The notes below the pieces were generated by a model that searched no databases, was not told where the DNA came from, and saw only the letters and a list, made by a program, of their open reading frames with translations. The position numbers were made by a program, and so were the translations under genes. 42,635 nt of DNA from positions 1 to 42,635 of IMG/VR virus record IMGVR_UViG_3300005555_000002; one strand, given 5' to 3'. Of this stretch, positions 1 through 7,997 are shown one piece after another. Each line of letters begins with the position of its first letter. The first letter of the stretch is position 1. The DNA is from a virus.

Positions 1-113
1 CTCCCTGGGACTTAGGCTCGCCAATGCCAGCAGGGGTGGATTCCGGCGCGTCGGCCTTTTTCCCCGGGTTGACGTGCCCCGGCACGCTCCCACTAACGTG
101 TACGGGGTGACCG
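1..113 (+). other. Leader before terminase; open frame may cross the window ends
   Basis: No complete gene lies here. If the window is closed into a circle, an ATG at 42609 reads through the junction without a stop to a TGA at 110-112, giving about 45 codons that end just before the terminase start. The peptide is rich in Pro, Gly and Ala and is not recognised. This is consistent with, but does not prove, a circular or cohesive-end genome cut at this point. The stretch also holds a candidate promoter. Confidence 0.35.
69..99 (+). promoter_or_regulatory. Candidate sigma70-like promoter before terminase genes
   Basis: TTGACG at 69-74 and TAACGT at 94-99 are separated by 19 bp. The terminase small-subunit ATG follows at 114, preceded by a GGGGTGA ribosome-binding site. 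The 19-bp spacing equals that of the candidate promoter at 40065. The -10 is weak, so this is a tentative call. Confidence 0.3.
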
Positions 114-632
114 ATGCCCGATCCCACTCCCAAACTACCCGAGCAGCGCGCACGTGGGCGACGAGCGCCTACGCAAGGCGTGCCTGCACCCGACCTGACC
201 CCGGCGATCACGCCGCCCAGGTACAAGGAGAACTGGTCCGTCGCGACCAGGAAGGCGTGGGTCGAGTACTGGTCCTCGCCTATCGCGCTGCACATCACTG
301 GGTCCGACGTGTCGGCGCTGGTGTCCTTGTTCGACCTCATGGACCTGCGCGATCGTTTACGCCGCCAAGGCCTCAAGGAGATCTCGACTCGCGGGTCGAT
401 GGGCCAGGTCGTGGTCAACCCGTTGCTCGCGGCATCGACGGGACTCAACCCGGCGATCCTCGCGCTGCAGGATCGGTACGGGCTGAACCCGACCGCCCGT
501 CTCCTGTTGACCGCCCGCCTGGGCATCGCGAGGAATGGTCCTAACCCAGGAGCAGGTACCTCGCCCAACGAGGTCCCAGAAGACACCTTCGAACCGATCG
601 ACCTCGCCGCGATGGCAAGGCGAACCGGATGA
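114..632 (+). CDS. Terminase small subunit (P27 family)
   Basis: A 172-residue protein that would recognise phage DNA and load it onto the large subunit for packaging. The N-terminus is a flexible Pro/Arg-rich stretch. The middle holds helices (YKENWSVATRKAWVEYW), and the segment VVVNPLL followed by ALQDRYGLNPTARLLL matches the pattern of P27-type small terminases, in which a VNP motif precedes a helix with G-L-x-P-T-A/S-R. The ATG has GGGGTGA just upstream. It sits directly before the large subunit and, by circular closure, after an HNH nuclease, the usual HK97-like order. Confidence 0.8.
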   Translation: MPDPTPKLPEQRARGRRAPTQGVPAPDLTPAITPPRYKENWSVATRKAWVEYWSSPIALHITGSDVSALVSLFDLMDLRDRLRRQGLKEISTRGSMGQVVVNPLLAASTGLNPAILALQDRYGLNPTARLLLTARLGIARNGPNPGAGTSPNEVPEDTFEPIDLAAMARRTG

Positions 633-633
633 G

Positions 634-2286
634 TTGCGTCCGCCGAAGTGGGAGTCGCCCCTGAGGTTGCTGCCTGACGGCACGCCCTACCCGTCCGCGG
701 GCAGGTTCCAGCGCGCCTGGATCGAGCGCAACCTGGTGCACGGCGAAGGCGATGTCCTCGGTGATCCCGTGCGCCTGTCGCTCGTGTGGGAGTGGATCAT
801 CGAGCGCATCTACCAGTACAACCCGGACACCGGGCGCTTCCTGTATGACCGGATCCTGATCGGGATGGGCAAGGGCAACGTCAAGACGGAGTCGATCGCC
901 GACTTGGGCCTGACCGAACTCGACGGCCCGTTGGCACCTGTGTCGCCCAACGTCCCGATCTCAGCAGCGTCCTGGGAGAACGCCAACCGCCTGTTCGGTG
1001 CTGCCCGTCTGTCGATCCTTGGTGACTCGGGCCTCAAGCAGTCGCCGCTCGCCGCGACGTTCCACGAAGGGCGGGAGATCCTCGAGGATCGGATCGTCCT
1101 GCCAGACGAGGTCGGGCGCCTGTATCGAACGGCAGCAGTCGCGGGCACGAACGATGGCGGGTTGCCGACTTGCTACCTCGGTGACGAGTTGCACGAGTGG
1201 GTGACTGATCGCGCCATCCGGATGTGGACGGTGCAGGGGAAGTCGCTGAGGAAGCGCAGGATCCCGCGCAGGTTGAAGCCCGCTATCGCGAAGGCGCTGG
1301 GCGTGCCCGTGCTGTATGGCGGGTTCCAGATCGGGATCACCACGACGGGTGCTGACCGTGACTCGCTGCTGGGTGACCTGTACGCCCACGGAGTCGCCGT
1401 CGCGAAGGGCGAGACGACGGATCCTGGGTTCCTGTTCCTGTGGTGGGAGGCGGACGAGAAGTGGGATCTAGAGGATCCCGAACAGCGACGGCAGGCGATC
1501 CTCGAGGGCAACCCGACGTGTCCCGAGGTGCTCCCGTTCGAGAACATCGAGGCCTCCTTCTTTGACCCAACGGTCCCGCGTTCCGAGTTCATCCGCTACA
1601 ACCTGAACCGGTGGCCTGACCTCGAGGAACGGTGGATGCCTCAGGTGACGTGGGACGCGACCCACGGTCAGGTGGTGCTTGACCCCAAGTTGGCGGTGTA
1701 TTCCGCGGTTGTGATCGCCCACGATCACCTCACGGGAGCGATCGCGTCCGCCCAGAACCAGGAGTCAGGTGTCGTCGTGCGCGTCACTCACTACCCGGAG
1801 CGCCCGCTGCCGCCCGGTGACTACCTGGATATCACCGACCTTGAGAAGGATCTTGACCTGCTGCGCGAGAGGTATCCGTCGCCTGTCCTCGTGCCTCGTG
1901 TGATCAGGCCAGGGTATCCTGAGAAGATCCTGCCCAATCCCGGGCCCGAGATCGTCTACACGGGTGCTTTCTTCGAAGGATCGGCACAACGCCTCCGGGC
2001 GAAGGGTGCAGCGATGGTCGACCTGCCGAACTCGGCGGAACGCCTGGCACCTGCGGCGGAGACGCTCAAGCGCCTGGCGTCCGAAGGCAGGTTGACCCAC
2101 GAGCGGGATGACCTCCTGTCCCAGGAAGTGGGGTTCACCGTCGCGAGGCAAGCGCCCGCGGGGTGGTTCATTGCTCCTCGGGCAGGGAAGCAGATCACAG
2201 GTGCACTCGCCATGATCGTTGCCGTCCAGCGGGCCGTGGTCGCACCACGGTATGGCGCCCGCAAGGTCCTGTCCATGAGGCGCTGA
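634..2286 (+). CDS. Terminase large subunit (ATPase and nuclease)
   Basis: The DNA-packaging motor, about 550 residues. The Walker A region is ILIGMGKGNVKTES, which ends in VKT where GKT/GKS is usual. Walker B is CYLGDELHEW, with the hydrophobic strand and the D-E pair intact. TTTGADRDSLLGDLYAHG is typical of the ATPase domain, and VVIAHDHLTGA probably supplies an acidic residue of the RNase H-like nuclease. The frame is open upstream to an ATG at 535, but residues from there look like an out-of-frame shadow of the small subunit (rich in Arg, Ser, Thr, Pro). I therefore prefer the TTG at 634, right after the small-subunit stop; its ribosome-binding site is poor. Confidence 0.85.
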   Translation: MRPPKWESPLRLLPDGTPYPSAGRFQRAWIERNLVHGEGDVLGDPVRLSLVWEWIIERIYQYNPDTGRFLYDRILIGMGKGNVKTESIADLGLTELDGPLAPVSPNVPISAASWENANRLFGAARLSILGDSGLKQSPLAATFHEGREILEDRIVLPDEVGRLYRTAAVAGTNDGGLPTCYLGDELHEWVTDRAIRMWTVQGKSLRKRRIPRRLKPAIAKALGVPVLYGGFQIGITTTGADRDSLLGDLYAHGVAVAKGETTDPGFLFLWWEADEKWDLEDPEQRRQAILEGNPTCPEVLPFENIEASFFDPTVPRSEFIRYNLNRWPDLEERWMPQVTWDATHGQVVLDPKLAVYSAVVIAHDHLTGAIASAQNQESGVVVRVTHYPERPLPPGDYLDITDLEKDLDLLRERYPSPVLVPRVIRPGYPEKILPNPGPEIVYTGAFFEGSAQRLRAKGAAMVDLPNSAERLAPAAETLKRLASEGRLTHERDDLLSQEVGFTVARQAPAGWFIAPRAGKQITGALAMIVAVQRAVVAPRYGARKVLSMRR

Positions 2287-2287
2287 C

Positions 2288-3880
2288 ATGCTCGAACGCA
2301 TAGACAACCAGCAGAACGCACTGCCTGGCTCGGCACGCTGGTGGCTCGACCGCCTGTCGTTGCTGCTCAATGCCCGGGACGGTGACCTGCAGCGGTACCG
2401 CGACTACTACGAGGGGCGCCACAACCTCAAGTACGCGGACGCCAAGTTCCGGCAGGCGTTCGGTGAACTGTTCAAGGGGTATGCCGAGAACATCTGTGAA
2501 CTCGTGGTCGACGCGTGCACCGAGCGGATGCACGTGCAGGGGTTCAGGATGGGCCCGAAGGTGTCCGACGCCAAACCCGACGACGATGCCTGGGAGATCT
2601 GGCAGGCGAACCAGATGGACGCCCAGTCGACCATCCTTCACAAGACGTCGCTGATCGAAGCGTACTCGTACGTTGGGGTGTGGTCGAACCCGACGGACGC
2701 GAAGCACCCGCTGATCCGGGTCCTTGACCCGCGGTCAACGATCGTCGTCCAGGACTACGAGGACCCGCTCAAGCGTCGCGCGGCATTGCGACGGTGGCGC
2801 GACGACTGGACGGGTCGTGTGTTCGCGACCGTGTACCTGCCGGAAGCGACCTACAAGTTCCAGCAGGCGGCCGGGTTCGCGCCCACAGTGCCTCCTGTGC
2901 TGCCTGAGGACGCGGATCGTCTGCAGTTCGGGATGCTCACGGGCTGGGAGTGGCGGATCATCCCGGGCGAGCCGTGGCCGTTGCCGAACCCGCTCAAGGT
3001 CGTGCCCATCGTTCCCTTCGTCAACAAGCCCAAGTTGGGCATGCTCGGGTTGTCCGAGATCGCGACCACCATCCCGATCAATGACGCGATCAACAAACTG
3101 GTCAGCGACATGCTGATCACTGCTTCGTTCTCAGCGTTCCCGCAGCGTTGGGGGATCAACCTGCCCCTGGTCGAGAACCCGGAGACGGGGATGGTCGAGT
3201 TCGCCAATGGACCGATCGAACCAGGTGCTGATCGCCTGTGGGCGTTCGGGCAGTCGGATCCCGGCATGCCGGAGATCAAGTTCGGTGACTTCGCGGTCGC
3301 CACGCTGGATGGGTTCGTCAAGGGGATCGAACAGCGCCTCCAGATGGCAGCGACGATCACGCGCACGCCGCACCACTACATCCTTGGTGGTCAGGGGAAC
3401 TTCCCGTCAGGGGAGGCACTGCGGGCTGTTGAGGCGCCCCTGGTCACCAAGGTGATCGACAAGGAACTGGTGCTCGGTGAGTCGCACGAGGAGGTGATCC
3501 GTCTGGCATTCAAGGTCCTTGGTGACTCACGCGCGACGATCATGGACAGCGAGACGATCTGGATTGATCCTGAGAACCGTACCGAGTCCCAGCATGTGGA
3601 CGCGCTCCTCAAGATGGGCGCCCTCGGTGTACCTCGCGAAGTCCTGTGGGAGAAGTGGGGTGCGTCTCCTGGTGAGATCGCTCGCTGGAAGGAACTGATC
3701 GCCGAGAATGAGCCCGGTACAGGTCCGCTGTCGACCGATGTTCCGCCGGCCCCTGGTGCTGCTGGGATGCCGGGTCAACCTGGGTCGATGCCTGGGATGC
3801 CTCCGGGTGGTATGCCGGTCGAGAACCCGGGTTCACCGCCTCCAGGAGCGGTAGTCAAGCCCATGTCAGTGAGGGCGTAG
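2288..3880 (+). CDS. Portal protein (SPP1 gp6-like)
   Basis: A 530-residue protein that would form the dodecameric portal at the capsid vertex. The N-terminal pattern LQRYRDYYEGRHNLKYAD, followed by a conserved helix and ACTERMHVQGFRMG, is typical of SPP1-type portals. The last 50 residues are a Pro/Gly/Met-rich tail that looks disordered. The ATG follows the large-subunit stop by one base. The length fits the family (about 450-530). A 279-bp gap containing repeat elements follows, so transcription or copy-number control may change between portal and scaffold. Confidence 0.85.
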   Translation: MLERIDNQQNALPGSARWWLDRLSLLLNARDGDLQRYRDYYEGRHNLKYADAKFRQAFGELFKGYAENICELVVDACTERMHVQGFRMGPKVSDAKPDDDAWEIWQANQMDAQSTILHKTSLIEAYSYVGVWSNPTDAKHPLIRVLDPRSTIVVQDYEDPLKRRAALRRWRDDWTGRVFATVYLPEATYKFQQAAGFAPTVPPVLPEDADRLQFGMLTGWEWRIIPGEPWPLPNPLKVVPIVPFVNKPKLGMLGLSEIATTIPINDAINKLVSDMLITASFSAFPQRWGINLPLVENPETGMVEFANGPIEPGADRLWAFGQSDPGMPEIKFGDFAVATLDGFVKGIEQRLQMAATITRTPHHYILGGQGNFPSGEALRAVEAPLVTKVIDKELVLGESHEEVIRLAFKVLGDSRATIMDSETIWIDPENRTESQHVDALLKMGALGVPREVLWEKWGASPGEIARWKELIAENEPGTGPLSTDVPPAPGAAGMPGQPGSMPGMPPGGMPVENPGSPPPGAVVKPMSVRA

Positions 3881-3888
3881 ATACGTAG

Positions 3889-3934
3889 GTATTCTGAGCA
3901 GATGTGCGGTATTCACAAGGAGGGCCCAGTATTC
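3889..3934. repeat. Three GTATTC motifs at exact 20-bp spacing
   Basis: GTATTC occurs at 3889, 3909 and 3929, each 20 bp from the next, about two helical turns, so all three lie on one DNA face. The first is extended to GTATTCTGAG. The same 10-mer lies at 39960-39969, directly next to the -35 of the leftward early promoter. An imperfectly related GTATGC-TCT-GCATAC palindrome follows at 3946-3960. A regulator-binding array is inferred; the protein is unknown. Confidence 0.4.
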
Positions 3935-3971
3935 GCATCCTGACTGTATGCTCTGCATACTCGCCTCTTTT

Positions 3972-4086
3972 CTGCTGATCAAAACCAACGCTAAGCCCGG
4001 TTGAAGGATCCGGGCCCCATGATTAGGTTACTTTGAGGACAGCGCCCCTGCTTGACCGGTCACAGCGCCTTGTGCGCGATCGTTGG
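3972..4086 (+). repeat. Intergenic element copy D (central block inverted)
   Basis: One of five related elements. Block 1 (CGCTAAGCCCGGTTG) is at 3989-4003, the central block (TGATTAGGTTACTTT) at 4020-4034, and block 3 (CAGCGCCTTGTGCGCGAT) at about 4062-4080. Blocks 1 and 3 are in the same order and nearly the same spacing as in copy B, and upstream both copies share CTG-n-TGATC-n-AAAC. The central block, however, is in the opposite orientation relative to blocks 1 and 3. It lies between portal and scaffold. Function unknown. Confidence 0.6.
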
Positions 4087-4159
4087 GGCAGTTGCCAGTT
4101 TTCGGTTTATGCACGGTGTTCTGCTTTGACACCACCTGTTAGTGTGAGGTTCTGAACCC

Positions 4160-4843
4160 ATGGACGACCCCAAAGTCGACCCCAAAGATACCGGCGTGAT
4201 GCCGGGAACAGGCACCGGATCGGGAGGCGAGACGCCACCCACTCCGCCCGCCCCTTCGGGAGGATCGACAGGACCCGCAGCCGGTGCGACGCCGGCGACA
4301 GGCGTGATGCCTGCGGCGGGCAAGGATCCTGTCGCGCCGGCCTCAGCCGACGGCGACACGACCAACCTCCAGAAGGCCTTGGCGGCGGAACGCAAGCGCG
4401 CGGACACCGCCGAGAAGGAACTCAAGAAGATCGGCGACGCCCAGTTGTCCGAGACGGAGCGCCTCCAGAAGGAGAACGCAGAACTCAAGGCGGCGGGCGT
4501 CAAGCAGGCGGAAGCGGAGAAGGCAAGTCGGGTGCGAGTCGCGGCAGTGTCGGTCGCAGCGAGGTTGGGCTTCGCTGATCCCGAGGATGCAACCAGGTAC
4601 ATCGATCAGGCGGAGATCGTCTTCGATGATGCCGGCGTCCCGACCAACATCGCCACTCTTGCCCAGGCAGTCCTCAAGGCAAAGCCGTACCTCGCGTCCG
4701 CGTCGGCGCGTCCTTCGGGATCGCAGGACTTCGGGAGTGGGGCACCTCAGATCACGCAGGCGGACCTCGCTAAGATGTCGCCCGAGCAGATCGCCAACAA
4801 CTGGGACGCGATCGTCAAAGGCACTGGCGGCAAACTCACCTAA
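4160..4843 (+). CDS. Capsid scaffolding protein (probable)
   Basis: A 227-residue protein. The first 70 residues are low-complexity (Gly, Pro, Thr, Ala). Residues about 75-135 form a strongly charged helix with coiled-coil character (ALAAERKRADTAEKELKK, then ERLQKENAELKAAG). The C-terminal part is helical and ends in a short basic segment. Coiled-coil composition, size and position immediately before the major capsid gene are the usual marks of a scaffold. There is no recognisable protease domain. The function rests mainly on context. Confidence 0.7.
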   Translation: MDDPKVDPKDTGVMPGTGTGSGGETPPTPPAPSGGSTGPAAGATPATGVMPAAGKDPVAPASADGDTTNLQKALAAERKRADTAEKELKKIGDAQLSETERLQKENAELKAAGVKQAEAEKASRVRVAAVSVAARLGFADPEDATRYIDQAEIVFDDAGVPTNIATLAQAVLKAKPYLASASARPSGSQDFGSGAPQITQADLAKMSPEQIANNWDAIVKGTGGKLT

Positions 4844-4857
4844 GCACAGGAGAAGAC

Positions 4858-5814
4858 GTGGATCCTCGCATCTCGTTCCAGGGTCGGGTGCCATCACCCG
4901 CGTCCCTGAACCCTGCAGCCTTTGGGTTGCCGATCGGGTACCACCGCGATGGTCGTCCGATCTTCGGCATCTCGGGCGGTAGCGTCACCAACTTCATCCC
5001 GACCATCTGGTCGGGTGCCCTCCTCATGTGGTTGCGCAAGTACCTTGTCTTCGCGCAGCCCGGCGTAGTCAACCGCGACTACGAGGGGGACATCGCGCAG
5101 CGCGGCGACAAGGTCAAGATCGGCATGATCGGCCCGGTGACGATCAAGTCCTACACGCGATCGACCGACATCGATGATCCGGACGACGTGGACATGGACG
5201 ATCAGATGCTCGAGATCACCGAGCAGGATTACTTCAACTTCCAGGTGGACGACGTGGACCAGCGTCAGGTTGGCCTCGCGCTCGTCGGTGGCGCCATGCA
5301 GCGTGCCGCGTACGGGTTGGTGGACGTCACCGACCAGTTCCTCGCGGGCCTGTTCGTGGCGGACGGCACGCACCTGGGTCCGATCCCGGCAGCGTCCAAT
5401 CCTGCCAAGGCGTACGAGGCCTTGGTGGATGGGTCCGTCGCGCTGGACGACAACCTCATCCCGAGCGAGGGTCGGTGGGCGATCGTGCCCCCGTCCTTCC
5501 ATGGCACGCTCCGGAAGGACGACCGGTTTGTCAAGTACGAGTCGGAGCAGGATGTCAAGACCCAGGCGCTCCTCAATGGGGCGATTGGCATGGCCGCTGG
5601 GTTCTCGATCCTCAAGTCGCACAACACCGGCGGTCACGTGTTCATGGGATCCTCAATCTCGGCCTCGTACGCCGAGCAGATCAGCAAGGTCGAGGCGTAT
5701 CGCCCGCAGAAGCGATTCTCGGACGCCGTCAAGGGCCTGCACGTCTACGGCGCCAAGATCACGCGGCCCGAGGGCATCGTGTACCTGGGTCCGACCGGCT
5801 CCGGCGTCTCCTGA
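4858..5814 (+). CDS. Major capsid protein
   Basis: A 318-residue protein starting at GTG with AGGAGA six bases upstream. It begins with a short disordered arm. NFIPTIWSGALLMWLRKYLVFAQ and the block containing GDIAQRGDKVKIGMIG match the P22-coat/HK97-fold capsid proteins of many actinophages, in which a conserved tryptophan-containing start is followed by a G-D-T/K-V-x-I strand. The acidic stretch DIDDPDDVDMDDQ is unusual but sits where the extended loop is expected. It directly follows the scaffold and precedes the tail tube gene. Confidence 0.85.
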   Translation: MDPRISFQGRVPSPASLNPAAFGLPIGYHRDGRPIFGISGGSVTNFIPTIWSGALLMWLRKYLVFAQPGVVNRDYEGDIAQRGDKVKIGMIGPVTIKSYTRSTDIDDPDDVDMDDQMLEITEQDYFNFQVDDVDQRQVGLALVGGAMQRAAYGLVDVTDQFLAGLFVADGTHLGPIPAASNPAKAYEALVDGSVALDDNLIPSEGRWAIVPPSFHGTLRKDDRFVKYESEQDVKTQALLNGAIGMAAGFSILKSHNTGGHVFMGSSISASYAEQISKVEAYRPQKRFSDAVKGLHVYGAKITRPEGIVYLGPTGSGVS

Positions 5815-5825
5815 GGCGGTGACAC

Positions 5826-6293
5826 ATGGTTGCCACGTTCCTCAAGATCCCGGCGCGCGACTTCGTCCTCGAGATCGACTCGGCGTACGGCTCGTCGGGA
5901 TCGCCCAACTTCATCCCCATCGAAGGGCTCACCAACCTCACGCTCAAGGCGAACACCAACCGAGCGGATACGACCGACTTCGACTCGGAAGGGATCGCAG
6001 AGCACCTGCTCATGGAGCGCGGGCAGGAGTTCACCGTCGCTGGGCACTACCTGGAGGATCCTCTCACGGGAGAGCGACCTGACGGGCAGGTGGCGTTCGA
6101 AACGTTCGCCACCAAGGTCGGGACGGAAGCGTACGTGGCGTTCCAGTTGACCTCCCCCGGAGGCAACAAGCGCGCGTTCATCGGGACGATCGAGTCGCCT
6201 GGCGCCCTTGGCGGTGGGCACAACGATCCGTCCGGGTGGGGTGGTACGATCACGGTGTCCGGTCCTGTGACGTACACGCCGGCAGGGTCCTGA
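5826..6293 (+). CDS. Major tail tube protein
   Basis: A 155-residue protein with alternating beta strands: an N-terminal strand (FVLEIDSAYG), GLTNLTLKANTNRADTTDF, a central loop with ERGQEFTVAGHYLED, and a C-terminal strand (GGTITVSGPVTYTP). Size and pattern fit phage tail tube proteins of the TP901-1/lambda-V fold. Directly downstream are the frameshifted chaperone genes, which normally sit next to the tube gene. It is unusual that the tube and chaperones come before the head-tail connector genes. Confidence 0.7.
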   Translation: MVATFLKIPARDFVLEIDSAYGSSGSPNFIPIEGLTNLTLKANTNRADTTDFDSEGIAEHLLMERGQEFTVAGHYLEDPLTGERPDGQVAFETFATKVGTEAYVAFQLTSPGGNKRAFIGTIESPGALGGGHNDPSGWGGTITVSGPVTYTPAGS

Positions 6294-6295
6294 CC

Positions 6296-6727
6296 ATGGT
6301 GCCCGTCCAGGACTTCGATGCGTTCTGGGTCGAAGCGGATGAGGCAACGATGTCTGTCCGCTTCGAAGGGCACGACTACGAGGCACCCGCTAGCCCGCCG
6401 GCTAGCGCGGTGCTTCGGGTCATCCGCCTGGGCAAGGACACCGACAACCTTGCTCCCGAAGAAGCATTCCCCCTCGCTGAGTCGGTGATCGGTGCCGACA
6501 ACCTCAAGTCGATCATGGACAACAACCCCAGCCTGTCGCTCAAGAAACTCATGGCGTTCGTTGGTTGGGTTGCCGAGAAGCAGTCGGGGGCGACCATGCC
6601 ACCCCCAAACCGGGCGAGTCGGCGGAAGCAACGGACCCGTTCGACATCATCGAACGGTGGGCACTCGTTGAAGCCGACTTCCAACGGGAGTATCACCTCG
6701 ATCTCGGCCTCGCGCTCGGATCAATGA
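6296..6727 (+). CDS. Tail assembly chaperone, short form (G-like)
   Basis: A 143-residue protein read in the zero frame. The body (DFDAFWVEADEATMSVRF, then a helical region ending SLSLKKLMAFVGWVAEKQSG) is typical of tail assembly chaperones that coat the tape measure before tube polymerisation. The start ATG at 6296 is two bases after the tail tube stop. Codons after about 105 follow the slippery site and give a basic Ser/Arg-rich tail that may be the non-shifted ending. The product works with the longer frameshifted form. Confidence 0.7.
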   Translation: MVPVQDFDAFWVEADEATMSVRFEGHDYEAPASPPASAVLRVIRLGKDTDNLAPEEAFPLAESVIGADNLKSIMDNNPSLSLKKLMAFVGWVAEKQSGATMPPPNRASRRKQRTRSTSSNGGHSLKPTSNGSITSISASRSDQ

Positions 6728-6900
6728 CGATCAGGCGCTTCTGGGTCCTGATCAACGGATTGGGCCCGAACAGCGCGGTTGTCACGTTCCAGGTGGGCCA
6801 GAAGTACATCGGTGGTGGATCATCTGCCATCCGTGAAACCAAGACGCCGAAGGAGTCGGAGAACGCGCTCGACGCCTTCTTTGGAGGCAAGGTGCACTAG
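6296..6900 (+). CDS. Tail assembly chaperone, -1 frameshift form (GT-like)
   Basis: The same start as the short form, but ribosomes slipping -1 at 6604-6610 would continue in the frame that ends at 6900, giving about 201 residues. The shifted part begins PGESAEATDPFDIIERWALV and contains YHLDLGLALGSMTIRRFWVLI, which resembles the T half of G-T chaperones (a W/F-rich helix preceding a basic region). The downstream frame has only an unconvincing start of its own, which supports frameshift expression. The stop at 6898-6900 lies inside repeat copy A. Confidence 0.7.
6604..6610 (+). promoter_or_regulatory. -1 ribosomal frameshift slippery site
   Basis: The heptamer C CCA AAC fits the X XXY YYZ rule in the zero frame of the chaperone gene: codons CCA and AAC can re-pair as CCC and AAA after a -1 slip. 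The two open frames overlap exactly here and the downstream frame is -1 relative to the upstream one. This arrangement is conserved in siphovirus chaperone pairs. Confidence 0.75.
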
Positions 6901-6990
6901 AACGGACGCTGAGAGGCGGTTTCGTTCGAGCCGGGTGATTGCACTACTTTCCCGCGCAACCGGCCTTAGCGTTGATCTTAGAAGGGGACA
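6888..6990 (-). repeat. Intergenic element copy A
   Basis: Read on the minus strand it contains block 1 (CGCTAAGGCCGGTTG, 6971-6957), the central block (AAAGTAGTGCAATCA, 6950-6936) and a block 3 variant (AGCGTCCGTTCTAG, near 6910-6897). It shares a CCCCTTCT extension with copy C (minus strand, about 6980). Its orientation is opposite to the flanking rightward genes, and its block 3 overlaps the chaperone stop codon, so it is not simply a promoter for the next gene. A short GCCGG/CCGGC inverted repeat brackets the centre. Confidence 0.55.
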
Positions 6991-6996
6991 TCTAGC

Positions 6997-7545
6997 ATGT
7001 CTGTGGTATCGGTTGAGGACGTTGAAGGCGTCATGTCCACAGGTCTTGACCCTGCTGTCCTCCAGAAGGTCATCGATCGCGAGGAGGACTGGCTCGCCAA
7101 TGACCAGCAGAATGGGATCGGTCAGTTGGTGGGAGCGCGCACCCAGACGGTGTATCGCTCCCAGGGGTCGCTGGATCCGATCTACCTGGCACGCCCGACC
7201 TTGGCGATCGCTGTGGTTGAGGGGACGCAGATCCTCGATCCCACGGAGGTCGTGCTGGTCGGGCGTATGCGGGTCGAACCCAAGCGGGGGTTCTGGAACG
7301 CAGCCAGCATCGCCGTGACGTACGACCCGTCTGACGCTCTGCAGGTCGAGGCAGCGATCCTCGAACTCGTCCAGTTGAGGATCTCCTCAAGCCCGTTCTC
7401 CCAGGAGTCGTCAGAAGGCGGGCACTCGTACTCGCGTCCCGTCAACGTGCAGCAGCAACGGGTCAGCATCGCGCGCAGTGTGCACCCCGCGATCGACCAC
7501 GCGTCCGTCAAGATCCGTGCTGACCGCATCCTGTCTGCCCAATGA
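6997..7545 (+). CDS. Head-tail connector (adaptor-like)
   Basis: A 182-residue protein with a helical N-terminus (DVEGVMSTGLDPAVLQKVIDREEDWLANDQQ), a central beta region (RPTLAIAVVEGTQILDPTEVVLVGRMRVEP) and a helical segment, DPSDALQVEAAILELVQLRI. This resembles gp6/gp15-type adaptor proteins that bind below the portal. It is separated from the chaperones by 96 bp with repeat copy A. It overlaps the next gene by four bases. Assignment rests on pattern and place in the order, so the precise role is uncertain. Confidence 0.5.
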   Translation: MSVVSVEDVEGVMSTGLDPAVLQKVIDREEDWLANDQQNGIGQLVGARTQTVYRSQGSLDPIYLARPTLAIAVVEGTQILDPTEVVLVGRMRVEPKRGFWNAASIAVTYDPSDALQVEAAILELVQLRISSSPFSQESSEGGHSYSRPVNVQQQRVSIARSVHPAIDHASVKIRADRILSAQ

Positions 7546-7997
7546 ACATCATTCTCACTGCTGTTGATGCCGTCGCCTCGATCCTCGAGGTCCCTGCTGG
7601 GATGCAGTTGGACGACTCGGCGACCGAACCGTACAAGGTGCTGCCCGCCTGGGTGTACGTGTGGCCTCGACGCCTGATCCCCCAGCGCATCGATGAGGCA
7701 GGAGGCTTGCCCGGGCGCTGGGATGAGGCAGACCTGCGGGTGAGGATCCTGTATGCCGTCGCGGCGAAGGGTGAACCGCGCGGCAACCACGCTGACCGCG
7801 CGATCACCGAGACACTGTCTGACGCGACGGCGAAGATCGCTGAGGAGATCGCGGCGAACAGGCGCTTCTCACCGATCTGGTGGGATGCCTACGTTGAGAA
7901 CATCGTGCCGGATGCCGTGCGCTCGTTCGAAGTGCGCGGGTACGGCGTGGATGTCGTCCTGCGCTTGATCCCGCCCGCTGGGCAGGGGGGATCCTGA
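7542..7997 (+). CDS. Tail terminator or connector protein
   Basis: A 151-residue alpha/beta protein: a helical start (MNIILTAVDAVASILEV), strands with PAWVYVWPRRLIPQR and DLRVRILYAVAAKG, a long helix, and a C-terminal strand FEVRGYGVDVVLRLI. Alternating strand-helix order and size fit tail terminator (gpU-like) or head-closure proteins. ATGA overlap with the upstream adaptor gene implies coupled translation. I cannot separate terminator from stopper on sequence alone. Confidence 0.45.
   Translation: MNIILTAVDAVASILEVPAGMQLDDSATEPYKVLPAWVYVWPRRLIPQRIDEAGGLPGRWDEADLRVRILYAVAAKGEPRGNHADRAITETLSDATAKIAEEIAANRRFSPIWWDAYVENIVPDAVRSFEVRGYGVDVVLRLIPPAGQGGS

Noticed and set aside
4126-4159. TTGACA at 4126 as a promoter for the scaffold gene
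   Set aside because: No acceptable -10 lies 16-19 bp downstream (GTTCTG/TTCTGA) and the gene starts almost at once, so support is too weak to list.
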